Below, in pieces: positions 1-8,373 of a DNA stretch of 64,000 nt. The notes below the pieces were generated by a model. That model had not been told where the DNA came from. It did not search any database and saw only the letters and a list, made by a program, of their open reading frames with translations. The position numbers and the translations under genes are program-made. How positions within the stretch are numbered: position 1 is the first letter of the stretch; each line of letters opens with the position of its first letter. Source of the stretch: Hwangdonia lutea (GTDB taxonomy: Bacteria > Bacteroidota > Bacteroidia > Flavobacteriales > Flavobacteriaceae); assembly GCF_032814565.1 (NCBI RefSeq), contig NZ_CP136521.1, positions 496,001-560,000 of the forward strand, written 5' to 3'.

Positions 1-179
1 AAATCTACAATGTTTTGGGCAAAAAAATATTTGACAGACCTTTTATCGCTTCAAACGCTAAAACGACGAAAATAAAAATAGCATTATCGAAATTAAATAT
101 GGTTTCGGGTATTTATTTTTTCAAGCTGAAAAGTGAAGAAGCTGATTTTGGCACTTACAAGTTCGTGGTTAATCATTAA
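1..179 (+). CDS. C-terminal end of a T9SS-secreted protein (5' partial)
   Basis: An open frame enters from the left edge (first full codon at base 3) and stops at 177-179, giving 58 residues. It reads IYNVLGKKIFDRPF near the start, then a stretch containing MVSGIYFFKL, and ends KFVVNH. This order (YNVLGKK, then SGIYFFKL about 30 residues on, then a basic/hydrophobic terminal strand) is the pattern of the type A T9SS C-terminal sorting domain of Bacteroidetes. In the family this domain directs export across the outer membrane and is then removed. The function of the rest of the protein is outside the window. Confidence 0.8.
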   Translation, partial: IYNVLGKKIFDRPFIASNAKTTKIKIALSKLNMVSGIYFFKLKSEEADFGTYKFVVNH

Positions 180-262
180 AAAAAGTGCTTTAAAAAAATA
201 AACCACTATGGATTTTAAATCCATAGTTTTTAATAAAAGAATGAAATTCTTTTTTGAGTGCG

Positions 263-344
263 TGTCATTCCGACAGAGCAAAGTAACGAGGAATCCCATG
301 GTTTTGAATTTATAATGGGATTTCTCACTGTGTTCGAAATAACA
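263..344. repeat. Imperfect inverted repeat of the dispersed TCATTCCGA type
   Basis: The left arm (263-298) begins GTCATTCCGACAGAGC and ends GAGGAATCCCA. The right arm (316-344) begins TGGGATTTCTCACTGTG and ends TTCGAAATAACA. The arms pair imperfectly around a 17-nt AT-rich loop. I know this arm sequence as a frequent intergenic repeat in flavobacterial genomes. It lies between the T9SS cargo gene and the S51-like gene and could form a cruciform or a transcript-end hairpin. Confidence 0.6.
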
Positions 345-428
345 AATACTCTCAAAAGTTTAAAGAAACTAAAGTAACTGCAATGATCCCGAAGATTCGG
401 GAGCAGGGTCTCAACCTTTAACTAGATA

Positions 429-1058
429 ATGAAGTATTATTTATCGTCATACAAATTTGGAAATTGTGTTGATTCACTAAAGCAAATGCTTCCTAAAGGT
501 GCCAGAATTGCCCACATAAACAATGCGAGAGATTCTAAAACCATCAGTAAAGAAATCAGAAACAAGCATTTAAAAGAAGAAATGGTGTTTATGGATAGTC
601 TGGGGTTTATTAGTGAGCATCTGGATTTAAAAAACTATTTCTACAAGAAAAGCCAATTGAGAAAAAAAATGGATTCATTTAACGGTGTGTGGGTCTGTGG
701 CGGTAATGCCTTTGTGCTAAGGCAGGCCATGAAATTAAGTGGCTTCGATAATATATTCAATGAGCTGCATTTTAAAAAAGACTTTTTTTATGGAGGCTAT
801 AGTGCGGGAATATGTGTACTTTCAGATTCATTAAAATATATACAATCTGTTGACAAACCAAACGATTTTCCGTATAAAGAAATCAATGAAACCATTTGGG
901 ACGGACTAAACGTATTCAGCTATGGCATTTTACCACATTATAAATCCAACCATCCTGAATCTGAAGCAATTGGAAAAGCAGTTAATCACTGCATAGATAA
1001 TAAATGGCTTTTCAAAACACTGAGAGATGGCGAGGTTATGATACATAAAACTAACTAA
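429..1058 (+). CDS. Peptidase S51 (PepE/cyanophycinase-like) family protein
   Basis: A 209-residue protein with the class I glutamine amidotransferase-like fold of family S51. The nucleophile elbow GYSAG is at 123-127 with Ser125 as the likely nucleophile. The CGGN turn at 90-93 and the PHY motif with His170 match the family's conserved glycine turn and catalytic histidine. Family members cleave Asp-X dipeptides or cyanophycin-like chains in the cytoplasm; the substrate here cannot be told. There is no signal peptide. Its stop codon lies inside the direct repeat that flanks the inverted-repeat element at 1066-1249, so that element sits directly against the gene's end. Confidence 0.8.
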   Translation: MKYYLSSYKFGNCVDSLKQMLPKGARIAHINNARDSKTISKEIRNKHLKEEMVFMDSLGFISEHLDLKNYFYKKSQLRKKMDSFNGVWVCGGNAFVLRQAMKLSGFDNIFNELHFKKDFFYGGYSAGICVLSDSLKYIQSVDKPNDFPYKEINETIWDGLNVFSYGILPHYKSNHPESEAIGKAVNHCIDNKWLFKTLRDGEVMIHKTN

Positions 1059-1065
1059 ATGTATA
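1056..1065. repeat. Left target-site-like direct repeat of the 1066-1249 element
   Basis: The 10-bp sequence TAAATGTATA occurs here and again at 1250-1259, exactly at the two edges of the inverted-repeat element. Its first three bases are the TAA stop codon of the S51-like gene. The simplest reading is a target duplication made when the element inserted. Confidence 0.6.
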
Positions 1066-1249
1066 ACCCGTTGTGCATTTTGAATGAAAATAATTTAAAT
1101 ATGTCAGTTCGAGTGATTTTGAGGAACGAAAAATTGTATCGAGAACCCATTTATAGTTCAAAAAATTCTTATTCTCGATACAAATTCCACTCATTTCAAT
1201 CGTAAAATTCACTCGAATTGACAGAATTCTGCCAAAATGCACAACAGGC
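1066..1249. mobile_element. 184-bp non-coding inverted-repeat element, copy 1 (MITE-like)
   Basis: The ends are near-identical inverted repeats, ACCCGTTGTGCATTTTG on the left and the complement ending CACAACAGGC on the right. The inner core (1102-1224) is a second, longer palindrome: TGTCAGTTCGAGTG pairs with CACTCGAATTGACA, and TTGTATCGAGAA with TTCTCGATACAA. No coding frame is credible in it. A near-identical 183-bp copy lies inverted at 35273-35455 and a core-only copy at 2585-2705. Terminal repeats, flanking duplication and lack of genes fit a miniature inverted-repeat transposable element moved by a transposase elsewhere. Confidence 0.7.
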
Positions 1250-1259
1250 TAAATGTATA
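1250..1259. repeat. Right target-site-like direct repeat of the 1066-1249 element
   Basis: TAAATGTATA, identical to 1056-1065, directly follows the right terminal repeat of the element. Confidence 0.6.
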
Positions 1260-1301
1260 TAAATTAACCAACCGTAAAGTTTGTCTCAATTTCATGCTTG
1301 A

Positions 1302-1339
1302 TTTTTTGTGCTTTTAAACGGCAAAAATAACTACATTTG
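1302..1339 (+). promoter_or_regulatory. Promoter of ychF
   Basis: A -33 element (TTTG within TTTTTTG at 1302-1308) and a perfect Bacteroidetes -7 box TACATTTG at 1332-1339 are separated by 23 nt. The leader to the ychF ATG is about 55 nt. Confidence 0.6.
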
Positions 1340-1397
1340 CACTCGCGAAAACCAAAGTCTTGGTTCTTGTATCTTTAATCAAATTATCTGAAGAAAA

Positions 1398-2492
1398 ATG
1401 AAAGCAGGAATTGTAGGATTACCAAACGTAGGAAAATCGACCTTATTCAATTGTTTATCAAACGCTAAAGCGCAAAGTGCAAACTTTCCGTTTTGTACTA
1501 TCGAACCCAATATTGGCGTGGTAAATGTACCCGATCCGAGGTTGGAAAAGCTGGAACAATTGGTAAACCCGGAGCGTGTACAACCTGCCACGGTAGAGAT
1601 TGTTGATATTGCAGGTTTGGTTAAAGGCGCTAGTAAAGGCGAAGGTTTGGGCAACCAGTTTTTAGCTAATATTCGCGAAACCGATGCGATTCTTCATGTA
1701 TTGCGCTGTTTTGATAACGACAATATTGTGCATGTTGATGGCAACGTAAACCCCATTCGAGATAAAGAAACCATTGATATGGAACTTCAGCTTAAAGATT
1801 TGGAAACCGTTGAAAAAAAACTGGATAAAGTTAAGCGCGCTGCCAAAACAGGAAACAAAGAAGCCCAAAAAGAAGAAGCGGTTTTATTAAAATTAAAAGC
1901 AGGTTTAGAAGCAGGAAAATCGGTACGTGCCATAACATTTTCAGAAGATGATTACATCGATTTTGTAAAACCATCGCAACTCATTACCGATAAGCCAGTA
2001 ATGTATGTTTGCAATGTAGACGAAGGTTCTGCGGTTAGCGGGAACGCTTATGTTGAGCAGGTAAAAGATGCTGTGAAGGACGAAAATGCCGAAGTTTTAG
2101 TGCTTGCTGTTGGAACGGAAGCCGATATTAATGAATTAGACGATTACGAAGAGCGCCAAATGTTTCTTCAAGATATTGGATTGGACGAAGCAGGTTCTGC
2201 TAAATTAATCCGTTCAGCATACAAACTCTTAAACCAACAAACTTATTTTACCGCTGGTGTAAAAGAGGTGCGAGCTTGGACTGTAGATATTGGAGCTACG
2301 GCACCACAGGCAGCGGGTGTTATCCACACCGATTTTGAAAAAGGCTTTATTAGAGCCGAGGTTATTGCTTATGATGACTATGTGTCTTTTGGAAGTGAAG
2401 CTAAAGTTAAAGAAGCTGGAAAAATGCGTGTTGAAGGCAAGAACTATATTGTTAAAGATGGCGATGTGATGCACTTCTTGTTTAATGTATAA
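1398..2492 (+). CDS. ychF: Redox-regulated ATPase/GTPase YchF (Obg family)
   Basis: 364 residues, the full length for YchF. The P-loop GLPNVGKS is at 7-14, the G3 motif DIAG at 70-73, followed by the Obg-type sequence LVKGASKGEGLGNQF. The G4 position reads NVDE (206-209) rather than NKxD; that change is the YchF signature and shifts preference to ATP. A helical insert (about 125-175) is followed by the C-terminal TGS domain (about 280-362). In the family YchF/Ola1 binds ribosomes and responds to oxidative stress in the cytoplasm. The gene stands alone with its own promoter. Confidence 0.97.
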   Translation: MKAGIVGLPNVGKSTLFNCLSNAKAQSANFPFCTIEPNIGVVNVPDPRLEKLEQLVNPERVQPATVEIVDIAGLVKGASKGEGLGNQFLANIRETDAILHVLRCFDNDNIVHVDGNVNPIRDKETIDMELQLKDLETVEKKLDKVKRAAKTGNKEAQKEEAVLLKLKAGLEAGKSVRAITFSEDDYIDFVKPSQLITDKPVMYVCNVDEGSAVSGNAYVEQVKDAVKDENAEVLVLAVGTEADINELDDYEERQMFLQDIGLDEAGSAKLIRSAYKLLNQQTYFTAGVKEVRAWTVDIGATAPQAAGVIHTDFEKGFIRAEVIAYDDYVSFGSEAKVKEAGKMRVEGKNYIVKDGDVMHFLFNV

Positions 2493-2584
2493 TGCATTTT
2501 CTGGTTTTTAATTTAATAAATTTAAAAGCTTTCATAAATAAAAAAAGATTGATAGCCATTATAGCTTTCAATAACAATAAATAT

Positions 2585-2705
2585 TGTCAGTTCGAGTGAT
2601 TTTGAGGCACGAAAAATTGTATCGAGAATTAATATGGAACTAAAATTCTTTGTTCTCGATACAAATTTTACTCATTTTAATCGTAAAATTCACTCGAACT
2701 GACAG
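2585..2705. repeat. Core of the inverted-repeat element, copy 2
   Basis: 121 bp that match the inner core of the element at 1066-1249: it opens TGTCAGTTCGAGTG, has TTGTATCGAGAA and TTCTCGATACAA in the middle, and closes CACTCGAACTGACA. The outer terminal repeat CCCGTTGTG is absent on both sides, and I see no flanking duplication. It lies between the converging ends of ychF and the M61 gene, where its hairpin could act as a transcript end. Confidence 0.7.
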
Positions 2706-2721
2706 CATTTTTAAAATGAAA

Positions 2722-4614
2722 CTAACCTTTTAACCAAGCGTCTCGCAATGCTTTTTGAACCTCGGTAGCATCTTTTTTAGGCATTAAACCTTTACCCATG
2801 GTATAGGTTTTGGTCGTTGTTGTTTTAATAATTATATCTTCTCCGTCTCTATTAAGCACCACCTCAACGTCTTTTCCTGGTTTCCAAGAAAATACGCCTT
2901 CTAAAACGGTGTTGGCATTTTGCAGGCTTACCGATGTACCGTTAATCGACTTTATAACATCATTTGGTTTTGCACCATTTTCTGCCCAAAAACTGTTTTC
3001 TAAAACCATGTCGGTAAAAAAGATAGTTCCCGTTTGTCCGTCGCCACTCACTATGGGTGCGCCATTCATTAAAATGTAATTGGTTTCCACTTTCCCTTCG
3101 CCAATTTCCAATCCTACTTTATCGAAAAATGTATTGTAATTTATTGGAATATCCCCAATAACATGGTCGTCGAAAAATTCGCGTAACGACGGATAGGTCA
3201 TCGCTACAATTTCATCTATCAATTTATCATCTTCAAACGGTTTATTTTTTCCGTATTTTTTCGATAATTCCTTCATTAAGGATAGAATTCCTCTATGGCC
3301 GTTGCTTTCTTCACGCATTAAAATATCGATGCACATCCCAATTAAAGCACCTTTGTTGTAAACGTTTAAATACTGGTCTTTATACGGTGCTTTTAAAACA
3401 TTTTCGCTCATAATGGTAAAACTCATGGCATCGTTCATTTGGGAAGCCATTTGAATTTTATTCATCATTTTATTGTAAAAGGTAGTCTCATCAACCAATC
3501 CTTCGCTTACCTGAAACAACGATGCAAAATATTCGGTTACCCCTTCGTACATCCATAAATGTTTTGAAAACGTTGGGTTGTTATAATCAAAATAATGCAC
3601 ATCTTCAGAATGCACGCTTAGCGGTGTTACAATATGAAAAAACTCATGCGACACCAAATCTATCATGCCTTCATCCAACGCTTCTTTTGACATTGCTTCT
3701 GGCATAACAGCCACAGTTGACGTGTGATGCTCTAAAGCGCCATAGCCTTTTGGCGAGGTTTCTTCACCATCAGATAAATACAAATAAATATCGTAACGTG
3801 GCGTGGTATCAATATCACCTAAAAAAGCTTTTTGTGCTTTCATCATGTTGTAAATCGTTTCTTTTAACGAGGTAGCCGAATGCACTTTATTTGGCGAATA
3901 CACACTCAAAACAATTTTAATGTCGCCCACCATAAATTCTTCAACATCCAAATTACCGTACATCATGGGGTTATCGGTAATATCAAAATAACGTGGTGCA
4001 AAATAGCTCGTCGTTTTATTTTTTCCGTCTTCACTTAACTTCGAACCCATTTTTTGCAATGCCGATGTACGCACAAAATCAGTTGATGCTGTAACATCGA
4101 GTTTGTATTGGTTGTTTTTTAATGAATCGAAATACCCGATAAAACCATGTAAATTCAACACATAATTTTCGGGCTCAATATTGGTTCCTGCTGGCGAAAA
4201 TGGCACTTCTTTCCCTATACCGCCTTCAGTTTCAACATCAAAAGTATCGTTAACCAAGTAGGTGATTTTATCAAGCTGGGTAGCGTTATCAATCGTCCAA
4301 GAATTGGTATCTATTTTATTAACAGGCATTTCGTTACCTTGATAATCGAAAGCTTTAAACGCGTCAATATAACTCCCAAAATTGCTCACAGCATAGGTAC
4401 CTTGAACCACTTTGGGCAATCGGTATGTAACTGTTTCAACCGTAAAACGCCCCGGATTGATGGTAACTGGCGCTTTGTCGTTTTCAACTTTATCTAAATG
4501 AATGGCCGTTTCAATGGGTGAATTAATGGCTAAATCGTTCGCCGTCGTTTTAGTTGCACTACAACTGGCAAGTAAAATCCCTGTAAATAATACGATTAAG
4601 GTTCTCTTTTTCAT
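2722..4614 (-). CDS. M61 family peptidase (glycyl aminopeptidase-like) with PDZ domain, lipoprotein
   Basis: 630 residues with a lipoprotein signal (lipobox LLASC, Cys18). An N-terminal beta domain (about 45-230) precedes the peptidase domain. The zinc motif HEFFH is at 323-327 and the third ligand is probably Glu357 in WMYEGVTEYF, the M61 arrangement. A PDZ domain occupies about 505-600. Family members are membrane-anchored or periplasmic zinc aminopeptidases that prefer N-terminal Gly or Ala. All catalytic residues are present. The gene is monocistronic and diverges from the glycosyltransferase gene. Confidence 0.9.
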   Translation of the reverse strand: MKKRTLIVLFTGILLASCSATKTTANDLAINSPIETAIHLDKVENDKAPVTINPGRFTVETVTYRLPKVVQGTYAVSNFGSYIDAFKAFDYQGNEMPVNKIDTNSWTIDNATQLDKITYLVNDTFDVETEGGIGKEVPFSPAGTNIEPENYVLNLHGFIGYFDSLKNNQYKLDVTASTDFVRTSALQKMGSKLSEDGKNKTTSYFAPRYFDITDNPMMYGNLDVEEFMVGDIKIVLSVYSPNKVHSATSLKETIYNMMKAQKAFLGDIDTTPRYDIYLYLSDGEETSPKGYGALEHHTSTVAVMPEAMSKEALDEGMIDLVSHEFFHIVTPLSVHSEDVHYFDYNNPTFSKHLWMYEGVTEYFASLFQVSEGLVDETTFYNKMMNKIQMASQMNDAMSFTIMSENVLKAPYKDQYLNVYNKGALIGMCIDILMREESNGHRGILSLMKELSKKYGKNKPFEDDKLIDEIVAMTYPSLREFFDDHVIGDIPINYNTFFDKVGLEIGEGKVETNYILMNGAPIVSGDGQTGTIFFTDMVLENSFWAENGAKPNDVIKSINGTSVSLQNANTVLEGVFSWKPGKDVEVVLNRDGEDIIIKTTTTKTYTMGKGLMPKKDATEVQKALRDAWLKG

Positions 4615-4707
4615 GTGTATAATTATAGTTTACAAATTGACGCCGAAAATACTATTATGTTACGATGACTGCTCTTAAGGTTCTGTTAAAATAAGCCGAA
4701 TTATCAT

Positions 4708-4715
4708 TATTTTCG
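4708..4715 (+). promoter_or_regulatory. -7 box directly before the glycosyltransferase start
   Basis: TATTTTCG (7 of 8 to TAnnTTTG if C is counted against T) ends 4 nt before the ATG at 4720, with CAAC between. The -33 region is weak. If used, the transcript would start at or next to the ATG and be leaderless. Confidence 0.4.
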
Positions 4716-4719
4716 CAAC

Positions 4720-5727
4720 ATGAATAAGCCCTTAATAAGTATATTGACGCCTTTTAAGAATACCGAAGCTTTTATAGAAGATTGTTTGAATTCTATTGTA
4801 AATCAAACTTACACAAATTGGGAATTGTTAATTGTTGATGATGCCTCCACCGATTCAAGCCCTAACATTGTTAAAGCTTACGCTGAAAAGGATAGCCGAA
4901 TTAAACTTTTAAAAAATACAGGTAACGGGATTATTGACGCTTTAAAACTGGCTTTTGGCAACAGTAAAGGCGCATTGATTACCCGAATGGATAGCGACGA
5001 TGTGATGCAACCCCACAAACTGGAAGTATTGGCAAATAAACTTTTAACTTTCGGTAAACGGCATGTTGCCATTGGTTTGGTAAATTATTTTTCTGATGCA
5101 GGCATAAAAGACGGTTATAAAAGTTATGAACTATGGCTGAACAACCTAACCAAAACCGGTAAAAATTATTCCGAAATTTACAAAGAATGTGTCATCCCCT
5201 CGCCCTGTTGGATGGTTTACCGAAGCGACTTAATAGCTTGTAACGCCTTTAATCCAGACACTTATCCTGAAGATTACGATTTAGCTTTCAGATTTTATAA
5301 ACACAACTACAAATGCATCCCCTGTGACGAGGTGATACACAATTGGCGCGATTACAGGTCGCGAACATCGCGAACACATGTGCATTATGCCGAAAATCAT
5401 TTTATCGATTTAAAGCTCCATTATTTTTTAGAGTTGGATTACAATCCCAATAAAACACTGGTTGTTTGGGGTGCGGGAAACAAGGGTAAAACGATTGCAA
5501 AAAAACTCATAAAAAAGCAAGTGCCTTTTGAGTGGATTTGCGATAATCCTAAAAAGATTGGTCGTGATATTTATGGCGAAACCTTACAGCCTTTTCGATA
5601 TTTGGAAGGTATTGAAAACCCACAAAGCATCATTACGGTAGCCAACAAAGCCGCTCAAAAAGACATAAACGCCTATTTAAAATCCATACACCTGGTTAAT
5701 AAAAAAGATTACTTCTTCTTTTGCTAA
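4720..5727 (+). CDS. Family 2 glycosyltransferase with C-terminal Rossmann-like domain
   Basis: 335 residues. The GT-A domain starts ISILTPFKN; the nucleotide-binding DDASTDSS is at 40-46 and the metal-binding DSDD at 91-94, with YPEDYDLAFR at 182-191 resembling the acceptor-side ED motif. After about residue 245 a separate segment begins LVVWGAGNKGK (248-257), a dinucleotide-binding-like glycine loop, which is more than the usual GT2 catalytic domain. Such proteins transfer sugars from nucleotide donors to glycans or lipids at the inner membrane face. No neighbouring glycan genes help to name the product. It lacks transmembrane segments. Confidence 0.85.
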   Translation: MNKPLISILTPFKNTEAFIEDCLNSIVNQTYTNWELLIVDDASTDSSPNIVKAYAEKDSRIKLLKNTGNGIIDALKLAFGNSKGALITRMDSDDVMQPHKLEVLANKLLTFGKRHVAIGLVNYFSDAGIKDGYKSYELWLNNLTKTGKNYSEIYKECVIPSPCWMVYRSDLIACNAFNPDTYPEDYDLAFRFYKHNYKCIPCDEVIHNWRDYRSRTSRTHVHYAENHFIDLKLHYFLELDYNPNKTLVVWGAGNKGKTIAKKLIKKQVPFEWICDNPKKIGRDIYGETLQPFRYLEGIENPQSIITVANKAAQKDINAYLKSIHLVNKKDYFFFC

Positions 5728-5765
5728 CAAATGCTTATATTCACTCACTTAAAAAAATCATTATT

Positions 5766-6377
5766 ATGAATCTAAAATCAATTGTAGTATTATTAATTTT
5801 TTCATTATTTTTTTCAAATCAATTCGTTACAGCACAGAAAAAAGTCAAACTCTTTAACGGAAAAGATTTGAGTGGTTGGACGATTTACGGCACTGAAAAA
5901 TGGTACGTAGAAGATGGATTTTTAATCTCTGAAAGTGGCCCAGATAAAGAATACGGTTATTTAGCAACCGATGAGCACTATAAAAATTTTGAACTCACCT
6001 TAGAATTTAAACAAGAAACCGACAACGGCAATAGTGGGGTTTTTATTCGCTCTACAATTGAAGGTGTAAAAGTTAGTGGCTGGCAAGTTGAAGTGGCGCC
6101 ACCAAATTTACACACCGGTGGTATTTACGAATCTTATGGTCGGGGTTGGTTAATAAAACCGGCACCAGAAAAAGAAGCTGTATTAAAACCAGGTAAATGG
6201 AATAAATTAAAAATAAGAGCTATTGACGGTAAAATAACCTCGTGGTTAAACGGGGTGCAAATGGTTACCATTGACGATGAAAAAATTGGCGCTGGCACGG
6301 GTAGCATTGCCTTGCAAATACATAGCGGCGGCGGAATTTTAATTAAATGGCGAAAATTAATTCTGAAAGAACTTTAA
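5766..6377 (+). CDS. DUF1080 (3-keto-disaccharide hydrolase-like) secreted protein
   Basis: 203 residues from the ATG at 5766. An upstream in-frame ATG at 5721 would overlap the glycosyltransferase gene and bury the signal peptide, so I reject it. The start MNLKSIVVLLIFSLFF with cleavage after VTAQ is a clear Sec signal. The mature part opens LFNGKDLSGWTIYG and contains NSGVFIRS and a late GTGSIALQIHSGG, the concanavalin-like DUF1080 pattern. Some family members hydrolyse 3-keto-glycosides; many are only annotated by domain. It follows the glycosyltransferase closely and may be co-transcribed. Confidence 0.85.
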   Translation: MNLKSIVVLLIFSLFFSNQFVTAQKKVKLFNGKDLSGWTIYGTEKWYVEDGFLISESGPDKEYGYLATDEHYKNFELTLEFKQETDNGNSGVFIRSTIEGVKVSGWQVEVAPPNLHTGGIYESYGRGWLIKPAPEKEAVLKPGKWNKLKIRAIDGKITSWLNGVQMVTIDDEKIGAGTGSIALQIHSGGGILIKWRKLILKEL

Positions 6378-6447
6378 AGCTCAAAAACTTTATACTGTAG
6401 TGTTTTAATTTTATAAAAAAACTATAGTTTGACAAATATAAAAAGGA

Positions 6448-8373
6448 ATGCAGTTTAAACACCCCGAACTTCTTTACGCCTTATTTTTACTGCTCATACC
6501 TATAATTGTCCATTTATTTCAACTTCGGAAATTTAAAAAAGTTGCATTCACCAATGTGGCTTTTTTAAAGGAGGCGACACTTAAAACGCGTAAGAGTTCG
6601 CAAGTAAAAAAATGGCTCATCCTGTGTACCAGATTGTTACTGTTAGCGGCTATTGTATTGGCTTTTGCGCAGCCGTTAACTTCTAAAACCAACGGTTTAA
6701 ACATTAAAAAGGAAACCGTTATTTATTTAGATAATTCGTTTAGCATGCAAGCTAAAGGCCTTAACGGCGAACTTTTAAAACGTGCCGTTCACGATCTTAT
6801 AAACAATGTACCCGAAAACGAAAACATATCCTTATTTACGAACAATACCGTTTATAAAAATACGACGATAAAAGCTATAAAGAATGATTTGTTGCAGTTG
6901 GATTATACAACAAATAATTTAACAACTTCGGCGGCATTATTAAAGAGCAATACACTTTTTAGCACCACAAGCAAAGCTATTAAAAACACCGTTTTAATAT
7001 CGGATTTTCAAATCGACAACAACGAAATAACCGTTAAAAAAGACTCCTTAACCAACTTACATTTTGTAAAATTACAACCCGTAAACACCCGTAACATTGC
7101 GGTTGATAGCGCCTATGTTTCAAACGCTTCTCCAACACATATTGAGCTTACCGTACACTTAACACAAAGTGGAAACAGTACTGAAAACGTGCCTATTTCG
7201 TTATTTAATAACGAGAACTTAATAGCTAAAACTTCCGTGGAAATCAATGATAAAGCCAGCACCACTTTTTCGCTTCCCCTAAATGAAATTGTTAATGGAA
7301 AACTCACCATTAACGATGCCCATTTACAGTTTGACAATAGCTTGTATTTTAATATAAATACCGCTTCAAAAATTAATGTTTTATCAATAAACGGAAGTGA
7401 TGATTCGTTTTTAAAACGCATGTACAATCCAACTGAATTTAATTACACATCAACTTCAACCAATCAATTAAAGTATAATCTTTTCGATAATCAGCATCTT
7501 ATTATTTTAAATGAATTGAATGCGATTCCTAATGCCCTGGTTTCAGCAATTAAAGCATTTACAAACCAAGGTGGCTCGCTGATTGTTATACCCTCAAAAG
7601 GCATCGTAAAATCAACTTACAATGCACTGCTTTTAAACTACGCAACCTCGTTTAACGACTTAATATCCAATGAAAAACGCATAACCACTATAAACTATTC
7701 GCATCCTTTATACAGCAATGGTGTGTTTGAAAAACAGGTACGCAACTTTCAATACCCCAAAGTAAATAGCTTTTATAATGTGCTTTCAAATGGCGCTTCA
7801 AAAGTTTTGAGTTTTGAGGACGACAAGGCTTTTTTATACCAAAATAAGAATGCCTATATCTTTACAAGTGCCTTAAATACCGCCAATTCAAACTTAAAAA
7901 ACTCCCCATTAATTGTCCCCACATTTTATAATATCGCAAAATTCAGTTTTAAAATTCCGCAATTATACTACACCATTGGTGAAGAAAACAGATTTGATGT
8001 GGATATCCAATTACAGCAAGACGATATTTTATCATTAGTAAACAAGGATATCAATTTGATTCCAAAACAGCAATCCTTTAACAACAAGGTGGTGATTAAC
8101 ACATCTGACATTCCAACAATTGCCGGTACATATGCCATAAAAAACAAAGCTGAAACCATCGCCAATGTGAGCTATAATTACAACAGAAATGAAAGTAATT
8201 TGGTTTACAGCAATCTTTCAAATTTAAACGATGCAACGGTAAGCCATTCCATTACAGAAATTTTCGATACCATAAAAAGTGACTCAAAAATTAATGCCCT
8301 GTGGAAATGGTTTGTTATTTTTGCACTACTATTATTGCTTATTGAAATGCTCATCTTAAAATATTTTAAATGA
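6448..8373 (+). CDS. BatA-domain / VWA-type membrane protein
   Basis: 641 residues. The N-terminus (FKHPELLYALFLLLIPIIVH) and a second helix around 56-76 form the BatA double-helix anchor. A partial von Willebrand A fold follows, with an intact MIDAS-type DxSxS in YLDNSFSM near residue 100. A long extracytoplasmic region ends in one C-terminal helix and the tail LILKYFK. Bat proteins were first linked to aerotolerance in Bacteroides; the biochemical role of this paralogue is unknown. Its TGA overlaps the ATG of the dihydroorotase-like gene (ATGA at 8370-8373), a sign of translational coupling. Confidence 0.85.
   Translation: MQFKHPELLYALFLLLIPIIVHLFQLRKFKKVAFTNVAFLKEATLKTRKSSQVKKWLILCTRLLLLAAIVLAFAQPLTSKTNGLNIKKETVIYLDNSFSMQAKGLNGELLKRAVHDLINNVPENENISLFTNNTVYKNTTIKAIKNDLLQLDYTTNNLTTSAALLKSNTLFSTTSKAIKNTVLISDFQIDNNEITVKKDSLTNLHFVKLQPVNTRNIAVDSAYVSNASPTHIELTVHLTQSGNSTENVPISLFNNENLIAKTSVEINDKASTTFSLPLNEIVNGKLTINDAHLQFDNSLYFNINTASKINVLSINGSDDSFLKRMYNPTEFNYTSTSTNQLKYNLFDNQHLIILNELNAIPNALVSAIKAFTNQGGSLIVIPSKGIVKSTYNALLLNYATSFNDLISNEKRITTINYSHPLYSNGVFEKQVRNFQYPKVNSFYNVLSNGASKVLSFEDDKAFLYQNKNAYIFTSALNTANSNLKNSPLIVPTFYNIAKFSFKIPQLYYTIGEENRFDVDIQLQQDDILSLVNKDINLIPKQQSFNNKVVINTSDIPTIAGTYAIKNKAETIANVSYNYNRNESNLVYSNLSNLNDATVSHSITEIFDTIKSDSKINALWKWFVIFALLLLLIEMLILKYFK

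Noticed and set aside
384-403. Small CCCGAA/TTCGGG hairpin before the S51-like gene
   Set aside because: Only six base pairs with a 2-nt loop and no U-run; too weak to call as an element.
5721-5765. Longer start of the DUF1080 gene
   Set aside because: It overlaps the glycosyltransferase gene and would put a non-signal sequence before a clear signal peptide.
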